This document shows, one piece after another, positions 12,988 to 24,030 of a stretch of DNA of 64,000 nucleotides. Below the pieces are notes generated by a model. That model saw only the letters and a list, made by a program, of their open reading frames with translations, did no database searches and was not told the origin of the DNA. Source of the DNA: Impatiens glandulifera. Lineage: Eukaryota > Streptophyta > Magnoliopsida > Ericales > Balsaminaceae. Numbering within the stretch: position 1 is the stretch's first letter; each line of letters starts with the position of its first letter. The DNA is taken from assembly GCF_907164915.1 (NCBI RefSeq), contig NC_061869.1, forward strand, positions 47,179,771-47,243,770. Reading direction: 5' to 3'. Made by a program: the position numbers and the translations under genes.

Positions 12988-15900
12988 AGATCAGTATGGG
13001 AAGACCTTTCTGTTTCGGGCGAGTTCAGCATTTAAAAGACAACAACTGTTTTTGGAAAGAGCCACCAGGGTGATGTCTTATAATTGTGCTATGATAGTTG
13101 GGCAGAAACTGAAGTTGGAAGATATTGAAGTAGTGAGGGATTTCCCTAGTGTATTCCCTGATGATATTTCAAGTTTGCCGCCAAAACGTGATGTGGAGTT
13201 CTCTATAACATTGAAGCCAGGGACACTGCCAATTTCAAAGGCGCCTTATCGTTTAGCACCTGCAGAAATGAAAGAGCTGAAAGATCAATTGCAAGATTAT
13301 CTGGACAAAGGCTTCATCCACCCAAGTGTGTCTCCATGGGGTGCACCAGTCCTTCTTGTGAATAAGAAAGATGGGTCCAAAAGGTTGTGTATTGATTATA
13401 GAGAGTTGAACAAGGTAAGAGTTCAGAATAAGTATCCATTACCCAGAATTGATGACCTGTTTGATCAACTTCAAGGTGCTGCGGTGTTTTCCAAGATTGA
13501 TCTGCGTTCTGGGTATCATCAGTTGAGAATCAAGGAAGAAGATGTAAAGATAACCGCATTCTGAACCCGCTATGGACATTATGAGTTCTTGGTTCTGCCG
13601 TTTGGACTAATCAATGCATTGGTTGTATTCATGGAGCTGATGCATAAGGTATTCCATTCGTATTTAGATCAGTTTGTGGTGGTTTTCTTAGATGATATAT
13701 TGATCTATTCTCGTTCGGAGGAAGAGCATAGGCAACACTTCACTATAGTTTTGCAAGTCTTAAAAGAAAATCAGTTGTTTGCAAAGCTAAGTAAGTGTGA
13801 TTTCTGGCTAAAACAGATTGCTTTCTTGGGGCATATTATTTCAGTAAAGGGGTTGGAAGTTGACCCATCAAATGTGGAAACAGTTAAGGAGTGGGCGACG
13901 CCAAAGAATATGACTGAGGTGAGGAGCTTTCTTGGATTAGCAGGCTATTATAGGAGGTTCATCAAGGGCTTTTCCAAGATAGCACTGCCTCTTACAACTC
14001 TAACGCGCAAGAATGTGAAATTTGTGTAGTCTGATGAATGCAAGACAAGTTTTAATGAGTTAAAGCGGTGCCTGATTTCTGCCCCAGTGCTTACCATCCC
14101 AGAAGGAGTATGCAACTTTGTGGTTTGCACAGATGCATCAAAGTGTGGTCTAGGAGCTGTTCTTATGCAAAACGGGAATGTAGTGGCTTATGCTTCAAGG
14201 CAGCTGAAGATTCATGAATGGAATTATCCCACCCATGACTTGGAATTAGCTGCTGTAGTCTTTGCTCTTAAAATCTGGAGGCACTATCTTTATGGTGAGA
14301 AGTCTCAAATATTTACTGATCATCAAAGCTTGAAATATTTATTTACTCAAAAGGAGTTGAGGCAGCGACATTGACTGGAGCTGGTTAAAGATTATGATTG
14401 TGAAATTGTTTATCAACCGGGGAGAGTCAATGTTGTAGCTGATGCCTTAAGCCGTAAGTAGGGTACCCTTAATTTAATCACTGCCCAGTCTGACCTGATT
14501 CAAGAGTTTGAAAGATTAGATCTAAATGTGATTGATCCAAGGCAGGAGTGCATTCTTGCTACTCTAGCCATTGTTCCTGATCTCGTAGAAAGAATTCGAA
14601 TGGGATAAGCTGATGACCCACAACTAACATTATGGAAGCAAAGAGATGATAAGAGGGAGACACCTTTGTATAGCACTAGGAATAATCTGGTGTATCACAG
14701 GGATCGACTATGGGTACCTTCAGTAGGTTCTTTAAGGCAAGAATTATTGGTTGAGGCACATACTACTCCATATTCTATTCATCCAGGGAGCACCCAAATG
14801 TTCAAAGATCTGCAGATGCTGTATTGGTGGCCTGGTATGAAGAAAGATATCATTAAGTATGTTAGTGAGTGCTTAACTTGCCAGCAAGTTAAGGTTGAGC
14901 GTCAAAGACCTACTGGACTTCTTTGCCCACTGCCCATACTTGTTTCGAAATGGAACGATATTGCCATGGACTTTGTTGTTGGCTTACCTTTGACCTTGAG
15001 GAAAATGAATGCCATCTGGGTAATAGTTGATCGTCTTACTAAGTCAGCACACTTTCTACCCGTATAGACAACTTTTTCAATGAATCAATATGCGGAGCTG
15101 TACTTACAAGAGATCGTTAGACTCCACGGTATTCCGACCAGAATCATGTCCGACCGAGATCCTCGTTTTACTTCACACTTCTGGGAAAGCTTGCACAAAG
15201 GGTTGGGGACAAAGTTAGCATTCAGTACTGCCTTTCACCCCAAACTGATGGCCAATCTGAAAGAGTGATCCAAATCTTAGAAGATCTGCTAAGGGCATGC
15301 CTTATAGATTTTGGTGGTGATTGGGAATCAAGGCTGCCATTAGTAGAGTTTGCCTACAACAACAATTATCAATCTTCTATTGGCATGGCACACTTTGAAG
15401 CACTTTATGGGAAGAAATGTAGAACTCCCCTACATTGGGATGAAGTTGGGGAAAGAATTTTAATTGGGCCTGAGATCGTCTCCAACACAGTTTCCTTAGT
15501 TAGCAAGATTAGAGAAAGATTGCTAACAGCTCAAAGCATGCAGAAGAGTTATGCAGATAAGAAGCGTCGGGATATAATATTCAACAAAGGCGACCATGTG
15601 TTTCTTAAAGTATCTCCTTGCAAAGGTATCATTCGGTTTGGAAAGAAGGGAAAATTGAATCGAAGATATATAGGACCTTTTGAGATTCTGGAGGCAGTTG
15701 GTGAAGTTGCATATAGATTAGCATTGTCTCTGAGCCTTGCTGCTGTTCACAATATTTTTCATGTGTCCAATTTGAGGAATTACATTCCTAATGCCAACCA
15801 TGTGATTCAGTATGAAGAAGTTCAGTTAGCAAAGGATCTATCTTATGAGGAGAGACCAACCCAGATCCTGGCCAGACAAACCAGGAAGTTAAGAAATAAA

Positions 15901-16008
15901 GAAGTAAATATGGTCAAGGTGCTTTGGCACAACATTTCAGTAGAAGATGTCACCTGGGAAGTAGAGCAGGATATGCAGCAAAACTATCCTGAACTGTTCC
16001 GTAAGTAA
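12988..16008 (+). pseudogene. Element B pol (RT, RNase H, integrase, chromodomain-like tail)
   Basis: Continues the B protease frame after element C. Reverse transcriptase covers 13052-14029, with [10 protein letters not shown] near 13683 as active site. RNase H follows (14087-14460, beginning C-T-D-A-S-K), then the integrase HHCC zinc domain (14666-14890), the integrase core (D of D-F-V-V-G-L near 14970; D of S-D-R-D-P-R near 15150), and the C-terminal part with chromodomain-like tail to the TAA at 16006-16008. Stops interrupt at 13562, 14027, 14372, 14459, 14607 and 15065. A one-base loss near 15240 shifts the frame. Compared with A, most stops are C-to-T or G-to-A changes. Catalytic motifs are still legible but no polyprotein can be made. 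Confidence 0.92.
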
Positions 16009-16044
16009 ATTTCGAGGTCGAAATTTTTATAAGTAAGGTAGAAT

Positions 16045-17654
16045 TGTTATGCCCAAACTCATCTTTTTCTGTTCAAAAAGGCTAGTAATGTCAAGGGTGC
16101 AATTCTGGAATTGTTCACCCTTATGTCTTTATTTATGGGTCATTTTAGGAAGAGACTTATATTATTATTACTAGGGGCTGAGATATAAAAAGGCTGTGCT
16201 AATTATATTATGGGACAGTTTGTAGGAAGAACCATGGTAGAAGAGGCTCACACTTAATACTTAGGAATAGACTTGCTGCTGATATTATGAATTGGGATAA
16301 AATTGTTATGTGTTAAATTATAAATATAGCCAGAATGTATAAGAGACATGGTATACTGGAGGCTTTTATTTTTACTTAGCCAATTTTTAATAAAATCAGC
16401 AAGTTGCATGGACCCATGTAAGGGGACACACCAGAATAATTAGGATAAGTTTAATCCTAATTAATTCCCTCTTTAGTCAATAATTAAACCAACTTGCCTA
16501 TTAATTAATTTGGACACATGGCATCCTAAAAACACCCCATCATAACCATTTGCATGCCTTCCATTTAACCTAACTGCATGCAATCCACCTTGCATATCAG
16601 CCCTTTAAATATACCCTTAGCCATTTATTTTCTTCATCAGCAAATTTCATTTTCTCTCTATATAAGCCAAACTTAGGAGCTTTGAAGAGAAGCAAGATCA
16701 ACCCTAGCAAAGACTATCTTCTTTATCCAATTTCGAAATTAAGACAAGTCTTTCTCAAAATCACTCTTAAAACCCACACATAGCTATTTATATCAAGTAC
16801 TTTCTGTCCAGATTTTCATATATGTTTGAAATATATGTTTTTATGGCATAACATGGGTTTTATAGACCAATCTGGTTTATAAACATACTGTTTTATCAAG
16901 CATAACAATGGTCATCATATTTTCTAGAAAATACTAGGGTTTCTTGATTTGTTAAGTATAAACTTTTATAAAACAGAAACCCTTAAGGTTTATGCATACA
17001 TGGGCGCATACTATTATGGATGAATGAGTATTGACGGAAAAGGGAGAAGGTTGGCTGGTATGAGCTCTAGTCATCCAATTCCACATGTACTGGCTGGATT
17101 ATTTATGGGACCAGAGTATTTGGCATTAGCTCTAATTACTGTTGCCCAACTAAAAGACGGTCCAAACAGGTTTAGGGCTTTTAGGGATGGACTCCTAATT
17201 GTGCCTTTTCCAAATACGGCTCAAACAGATTCCTAGCCTTCAGGATCAGCTCTGAATGGTGTAGGGTCAAACATGGCTCAAAATGTTACTGTACAGGCCC
17301 ATTAACTCATATTTTCTAAACATGCATATGGCTTTTTATGGACTGATCATCTTTTAAAGAATGAATCTTTTATGCATACATCTTTCTTTTTAAAAGCAAA
17401 GCATCCCAGCAGGTTTTACAATATTTAATTGCTTGTTGAGTCTTTCGACTCATTATGTTGTGTGTGGTGTAGGTACCCAGCCTTAGTTTTTGTACACTTG
17501 AAGGAATGAGGCTTGGAGAGGAGCAAGCTGTGGGAGAAAGTGTGGGAGGAGGGACCGAGGCTGTTAGATTTACTTGTCTTTTGTATCAACACTTAAAGTT
17601 AAATAAAGGTACAGGTTGAGTAGTATTTATTAATATATGAGCAGGGACGTCTCA
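16045..17654 (+). repeat. 3' LTR of element B
   Basis: Begins TGTTATGCCC right after GGTAGAAT, a weak polypurine tract behind the conserved TTTCGAGGTCGAAATTT segment typical of this lineage. Ends GACGTCTCA, then CTACC. It lacks 185 bp present in the 5' LTR. The bases CTT occur at both edges of the lost block. Confidence 0.93.
16659..16666 (+). promoter_or_regulatory. Probable TATA box in LTR B
   Basis: TATATAAG about 610 bp into the LTR, followed by sequence conserved among the LTR copies. The 5' LTR has CTATAAG at the equivalent site (near 6353). Position fits the U3/R boundary of a Pol II-driven LTR. Confidence 0.5.
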
Positions 17655-19212
17655 CTACCTCTCTTACTGGTGGTAGACCATTGATGTCTTCAGGAAACAC
17701 ACTATGAAAATCTCTTACAACTTTGATGTCCTCTACCCTTGGTCGCTGAACTCCTAGCATAGCATAAGAAATAGCCAACACTCCTGGAACCCTGATTACA
17801 ATAGTTGTTGAGCTTTAAAGGAAGGATTGCATTGACGCGTCGCTCTAAACTGAAAGGTTCTCCCATCTTGATCGGTTAAAGCTACTGTCTTTTTCTTATA
17901 GTTTATTTGAGCCTCATGACGGGTTAGCCAGTTCATTCCTAAAATGACATCAAACCAGCCATTTCTACTATCACAAGATTTAATAGCATCTTTTGCTTTT
18001 TAATATGTGTCTTACAGGCCCTAACATACTTATTAGTATTTAAACTTGTGTCTGATGGTAGAGAAATGTTATACACAGTCTTAGTTTAATTAGGTTTTAA
18101 ACAAGATTTTTGCACAAAGCTTACAGAAACAAAAGAATGTGTTTCCCTAGTATCTATTAAAGTATTAACTAAGGTGTTAGCAATTAGAAGATTACCCGTA
18201 ATGATGGTGGAATCTGGATATACTTCTTCTTAATTCATTGCGAACATCCTACCCGGAACAATATCCTTCTTCTGGGGGCAGTTCCTTAGAACATGCCCTT
18301 GCTTATTGCAGTTAAAATAGAAGTTGGTCCCAATCAAGCATTCTCCTTGGTGAAACCTCCCACATCGAGTACAGTTTGGGTTTGTTATAATGGGAAATCT
18401 GCTTGGCGCTGCTGCTGGCTTAGAAGATTGCAATCTCTTCTGTTGTTGTTGCTGCTATTGTAGCCTTTGAAAATATTGACCCTGGTATGCATTCCTTACC
18501 TACTTTGGTGGAGCATATTGATTAAAAGACTACTGAAAAGGTCTTTTAGAGCTGGGTCCTTGAAAATCCCTTCCAAAATAGTTGTTTCTCTTAGCTTGGG
18601 ACTCCTTGATAATATCAGCACTGTCCTTTTCTGCCATTAGCGACTTCTTAATTGTTTCTCTCATAGTAGTTGCTCCACTAAGACGCACGTCCCTTTTGAT
18701 AGTAGCATTGAGCCCCTCCATAAAATGGTTAAGCTCCATTGAAGCACTCCCAAGAATCATGGGAGCAAAATATCTCCCCCTTTCGAATTTCTTTACATAT
18801 TCAGCCACACTAGCTTCACCTTGACGGATCTCCAAAAATTCACGGGCCAACTTATTTCTAGTGCTAAGGGTGAAATATTTACCATAGAAGGTGTCCTTGA
18901 AGTCTTCCCATGTCACAGCAGAAAGGTCTAAAACAGACTTTGCTCTTTGCCACCAGATGCGAGCATCGTTTCTAAACATAAAAGTTACGCACCGCACACT
19001 ATCCCCATTACTGATTTTCATGAACTCAAAGATTGTTTCCAGGGACTGAATCCATTCTTCAGCAACTATGGGATCGGTGCTTCCCTTGAACTCAGCTGGT
19101 TTGAAGTCCATGAATTGTTTGTTTACCTGCTGCTGACCTCCATCTAGGTTGTTGTTGTTATTGTTATTGTTCACATTGGCATGGAACATTTCGCGCATTT
19201 CGCGCATTTCAA
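17655..19212 (-). pseudogene. Element A gag and protease (5' part)
   Basis: Minus-strand counterpart of the A pol at 2892-5739. Gag capsid is 18530-19207 (225 codons to the leftmost usable ATG), with the same A-R-I-W-W and gag blocks as B. A TAG follows R-P-F-Q at the same place as in B. The nucleocapsid (18230-18433) has a damaged zinc knuckle: the first Cys is Tyr (Y-F-N-C-x4-H-x4-C). The protease (17800-18190) has D-T-R in place of the catalytic D-T-G. The RT-proximal linker is full of stops and ends at the CTACC site. Upstream gag, the primer site and the 5' LTR are missing to the right of 19212. Confidence 0.88.
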
Positions 19213-19870
19213 ATTATAAACTCAACATTGTGAAGCTAGCTTCGTTAATGTTATAATTTCCGTGAAGTTAAAATCGCTTCATGAATGAATAAACATTTTC
19301 ACATTCATGAAGAGATGTTTTTCAATACCTTTGTCCGGTAGTAACGATTAAAAATATGGGTACAAGAAGAGCAGAATGTGAAATATAATCATTGAAAATT
19401 ATAAACATAAATAAATTATAAGTGCATAAAGTGAAAGTACACTAATTAAAATTTATTTATACATACAACTCTAAAATCATAATCTAATTGATTTCTTTAA
19501 GTTAATCTTATTGACATTGTGGTCTGACATAAGAACTTTATATAAATATTTGATCCTCAGTGTACTCAAAATTTCTTCGACCTTCAAAATAACATTCTGT
19601 TTTTAAATTCATAAACGAAGCTAGCTTCACAAGTTATGAAGCGATTTTAACTTCACATAAATTATAACATTAACGAAGTTCAAAATTCACAAGGTTGAGT
19701 TTTTAATTTCATAAAAGAAGCTAGCTTCACAAGTTCAGTTTTTAAATTCATAAACGAAGCTAGCTTCACAAGTTATGAATCGATTTTAACTTCACAGAAA
19801 TTATAACATTAACGAAGCTAGCTTCACAAGGTTAAGTTTTTAAATTCATAAACGAAGCTTGCTTCACAAT
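19213..19870. repeat. Foldback / inverted-repeat element abutting element A
   Basis: The first ~70 bp (19214-19286) recur as a reverse complement at about 19766-19840 and partly at 19625-19690. Every copy carries the palindrome GAAGCTAGCTTC. Together they could form a long hairpin. The left edge falls exactly where the gag sequence of A stops. No transposase is visible. It could be the end of a foldback or long-TIR DNA transposon, but no target duplication was found. Confidence 0.55.
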
Positions 19871-22160
19871 CATTCATTTTATGGCACCTAGGCGAAGAAG
19901 ACTTCGCTTGAAAATATTCTATTCATTACGTTTTACATGGCGTCTGGGCGAAGGACGGTTCACTCGAAACTAGTATATTCATTCCTTCTTACATGGCGCC
20001 TGAGCAAAGTATGCTTCGCTCGATTCTCTAGACATATAAACTAATTGAAGCGAAGTATGCTTCACTGCAAAGCGTCTCTTCGTAAATAAAAATTTTAAAT
20101 TTGTTAGATAAAATTAGACCGATTCACAGAACTTAACATAAATAAACCTTCCATGCAGGAACAAGGAACCAGACCGGTCAAACAAAGGAACCGGCTAAGA
20201 AGACTAACTGGTCAACTCATTAAACCGACCAGAACATTTGGAAAATCACCGCACAAAGAAAGGATCGGCCAAAGCTTAAAACCGGAAATACCAGATAGCC
20301 GATCAACCACAAGGCAAAGAAATAACCGGAAGTTGTCCGGTTAAACCAACCACACCGGAAGCCATCCGGTTAAGTCGAATGACCGACCAAGTACAAGAAG
20401 ACACTTCGGGTATCTGTTGAGTATGATATCAAATGAACAGACTGAACACTTCCATATCCATACAAGTCTGAGGAAAGTCTGCAGGCTACAGAAGACAGTC
20501 CTACAGGAATTTTCCACTTCGGGATAAATCAGAAAGGAGATCTTCCAAGTACAGACAACTGTTTAACAGACAGTCACCACATTGAGTAAAAGACAAACCT
20601 AGCAGGTTAGTCTTACACACCGGAAGAACAGACTGCCAAGTCTGTGAGATTGACCGCCAGGTCTGAAAAGATGACCGCAGGGTCTGAATCACTGAATCAC
20701 TGAACCTCTGCTCAGCCAATCAGATTCAAGGAAGTGAAATATGACCGTTGGCATATTTCACCTATAAAAGGAGCAGTTGAAGAAGAGTAAATGCGGCAGA
20801 TACAAGGGACAAATTGAGACAAGTGAGCATTTAATTTACAAGTGATAAGGCTGTGTTGTTCTATCTCTAGAAAGCCTAAGTGCTAAAGTTGAAGTGTGTA
20901 TTTTACAATTTCGGTGTAAATTGTACGAGTGTTATCAAGCAGGAAATAAGTCTCGATCGGATTGTATTTGTATTCCTTAGTGAATATCCTTCTCGCGGTT
21001 TCGAGAGGAAGGGGTGACGTAGGAGTTTTATCTCCGAACATCCATAAAATTTGTCTTGTTATTTCACTTTCTGCCGGTCCCTTTTCCTAACCGACCTGTA
21101 CTAACTTACCGACACCGCTCTAACCTATTTAACTCTATCAAAACCGGATCAACAGGTTACAAAAACCGACACATCAATCTTCAAACCTTCATCATCCGAA
21201 ACCGGTTCTGCCTATCATACAAGTGTGCTGCTTCAACCTGAAACAAACCTCTTCCGCGCTTGAACCTAGTTCAAGGGTTTGTGACAGTTTGTGTAGTATT
21301 GAAACCCCGGTGTTAATCTCTAACCGGATTAATCACCACCCTTTAAGTGAGACGCGCTAACCGGCCCAACCCCGGTCCTCCAGCCGCGACCTATATCCTA
21401 ACAAAAAATTTTTATATAAAAATAAGTAATTGAAGCGAAGTATGCTTCACTGAAAATCGTCTCTTTATAAATTTTTTATTTTTAATATAAAAATATTTTA
21501 TTTTTATTAATTTTTGTATTTCACATACATGAATAAATGTTTTTACATGATAGGTAAACGGTCTTTACATGGATGTTTAGGAGGTTTTACATGAACGTTA
21601 GAGTATTAAATTAATTGAAGCGGAGTATGCTTCACTGCAAAGCGTCTCTTCGTAAATAAAAGTTTTAATTTTGTTTTATATAAAAACAAGTAATTGAAGC
21701 GAAGTATGCTTCAATGAAAATCGTTTCTTCATAAAACTTTTATTTTTAATATAAAAATATTTTATTTTTGTTCATTTTTGTATTTCACATAATGAATAAA
21801 TGTTTTTACATGATAGTTAAACAGTCTTTACATGGGTGTGTTGGAGGTTTTACATGAACGTCAGGGTATTAAAATTAATTGAAGTGAAGTATGTTTCGCT
21901 CTAAAAGCATTTCTTCATTCCTATCAACGGGGCGCCTGGGCAAAGTATGCTTCGCTCCTTACCGCTTCTCTTCATTCCGCTTACATGTCGCCTTGAGCGA
22001 AGTGAGTTTCGCTCAAAACAATATATCTTCATTCCTGTTGACATGGAAGCTAGGGGAAGGAGCTTCGCTCCATACGTTATCTAGACATTCCGTTAACGTC
22101 GTTTGGGATGAATCTGGAATGAAATATGGGTTCCGAATTCTCTGTCCCTTCTCTTCAACC
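19871..22160. repeat. Palindromic GCGAAG...CTTCGC repeat zone
   Basis: About ten copies of short palindromes such as GCGAAGTATGCTTCGC occur, near 19894, 20002, 20047, 21435, 21618, 21698, 21886, 21935, 21997 and 22045, each 40-280 bp apart. A unit of roughly 280 bp is tandemly repeated. Its copies begin with TTGAAGCG near 20045 (split by the solo LTR) and 21616, with a partial copy near 21884. Open frames here, such as 21891-22163, come from the palindromes and are not taken as genes. Confidence 0.6.
20102..21403 (+). repeat. Solo LTR, copia/SIRE-like
   Basis: About 1.3 kb with TGTTAG at one end and its complement CTAACA at the other, inserted in a repeat unit whose intact copy at 21616-21890 shows the uninterrupted site. 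TATAAAAG lies at 20763-20770. The CTCGCGG and GACGTAGG stretches near 20993-21025 resemble the R-U5 part of copia LTRs. The AACCGG-rich composition matches the copia element at 60753-64000. Flanks are A/T-rich (AAATT on both sides, with two extra A on the right), so the target duplication is ambiguous. No internal element sequence remains, as expected after LTR-LTR recombination. Confidence 0.7.
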
Positions 22161-24030
22161 TAACTTCATTTATTAATATAATAATGCTCTTGCATTCCGC
22201 AACAGGAGAAAATGTCAATCGGTAGCAGAAGATCCAGATTGGAAATATATCAAATGATGGTAATATTAAACTAACATATTAATTACATCTTTTAGTCTAG
22301 CGACTATAAGAGGTAAATATCTCCAGCTTTCTTGAGAGTCCTGGCTATAAATGGTTAATTGTGTTTGCATGTTATGTGATTAACCACATGTGTTAACCTC
22401 ATTTGACCACATTTTTAAATTCCAACCAAAATATTAAAAGCTTTTGAGAAATTGAAGAAGACACAAGGTTGATTAAAATAACTAAATTAAATTGAAAGCT
22501 AGTTTATAAGATACGAATTGTTTGATTAATTAATCATAATGATAATTAATATTATATAAATTCATCATCTACCGATTGCTTTTAAATTATATTCATAGAT
22601 TAGAATTTACAGTTAATAATTAGTAGTTAATTTTGACTTAGTAATAAAAATGTTAATAGTTCTTTAAATTTTTTAACTTTATTGATGCTTACACTATTTA
22701 TAAAATAATTTTTTTTTTTTACTGATTTTGCATTAATTTGATCCAAAATATTTTAGTCGATAGAATCAAAATATACTCAGGGCCGGCCCGGGGTAAGCCC
22801 GGCAAGCCCTCGAGCTAGGACAGCCTATTTATTAAAAATAGTAAAGTTTTAATAAAATATATTGTAAAGTATGAATATATTATAGTTTAGTGGTTCTAGA
22901 TAAAAATTTAATTTTTTTTTTATTATGGGTTCAAACCTCACCAAAAACCATTTTTTTTTTAAAAAAAATTTTCTACCGGAGGCTGGGGCATCCAAAACTC
23001 GGGGCCGACTCTTATGTACTGTGTCATAGGATGTTTGTCTAATAACTTCCATTTTAATTTTGTTGTCAGTGCATTACTTAATTTCCTTGATAAGAAATTT
23101 TGAGCTTTTGAAAAAACAAAAACAAAATTGTTAGTTGCTGGATGCCTCTCTCTTATTAAGACGAAACGTCAAACATATTTGGTAACAACATATCTTATCA
23201 TTAGTGTCTTACTATATACCATATATGATCTCTAGTTTTACTAGAGAGTTTTAAGTGGGTATTATTTTATCTCTTACCATCCCCTCAACCTTTTTTTTAA
23301 ATGACTTATAATCATTTCATTAAAAATATCCCAACCTAGATAAACATTATAATGTTGCCACAACATACTCTTTGTTGAGACACTTATGAGAAAGTTCTAT
23401 TTAAAAACAATTTCTCAAATGTCTAATTATATTTTGTATTTTCATCTTAATCAACATTCAATTGAAATTTATCAAAAAATCTTCTCATCAAAATTCAGAC
23501 CAAAGCTCCAACTCTATAAAGTGTTTTCCAAAAGAATGGATGAATCAACTCACTTCCCTGATTAGGATGGACTAAGTAGGCCACTATGGTAATCTAAATT
23601 TTTGTTCACCTATCACAACAATCAGGTATCTTTTTTTTTCTCTTTTTCTTCTTCTATACCAAATATTGACGATGTTATTTTTACAAACATGTCACCTATA
23701 TAATAATCAAATTAAGAACTATCGACCCCAAGATATTTAGCCTCTTGCAATCCCAACTCGTATGCCAATGGTAGTATAACAAGTTAAGAACTAAACAGGC
23801 TAAAACTTCTCAATCAAAACCCTTTTTGGGTGTCTTAAAAGGGAAGCACTGATTATCATAACATAGATTTTCTCTCCAAATGGTGAGTAAAGCAAAACAA
23901 AAGAGCTCGAGTCATCCTCCAAAATAGAGAACACAAGCAACTTATTATCACCATTTTACCTAACTAACTACCATTGTTGGCAAAACCATAATTATAGCTC
24001 ATAATGATAACATCCCGCTCTCGATCTAGT
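22161..24030. other. Intergenic sequence 3' of TIC21
   Basis: AT-rich with no supported gene. Contains the MITE-like piece at 22778-23013; nothing else recognised. Confidence 0.5.
22778..23013. mobile_element. Small hAT-like MITE
   Basis: Begins CAGGGCCGGCCCGGGG and ends GGGGCCGACTCTT, an imperfect terminal inverted repeat of the GGCCGGCCC type common in plant hAT MITEs. The flanks ATATACT and ATGTACT could be a decayed target duplication. No coding capacity. Confidence 0.45.

Larger units (their letters stand above)
5740..17654 (+). mobile_element. Ty3/gypsy element B (Tekay-like), full length, nested in element A
   Basis: Complete LTR retrotransposon with both LTRs (TGTTATGCCC...GACGTCTCA), a primer-binding site, gag, protease, RT, RNase H, integrase and a chromodomain-like tail. 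It is flanked by a perfect 5-bp target duplication CTACC (5735-5739 and 17655-17659). The host site is the pol gene of element A, whose reading frame joins across the site. B is itself interrupted by element C at 9275-12987; without C it is about 8.2 kb. Many in-frame stops mean it is no longer autonomous. Confidence 0.95.

Noticed and set aside
20153..22163. Short ORFs in the 20-22 kb zone as genes
   Set aside because: They lie in the solo LTR or are made of repeated palindromes, with no recognisable domain.
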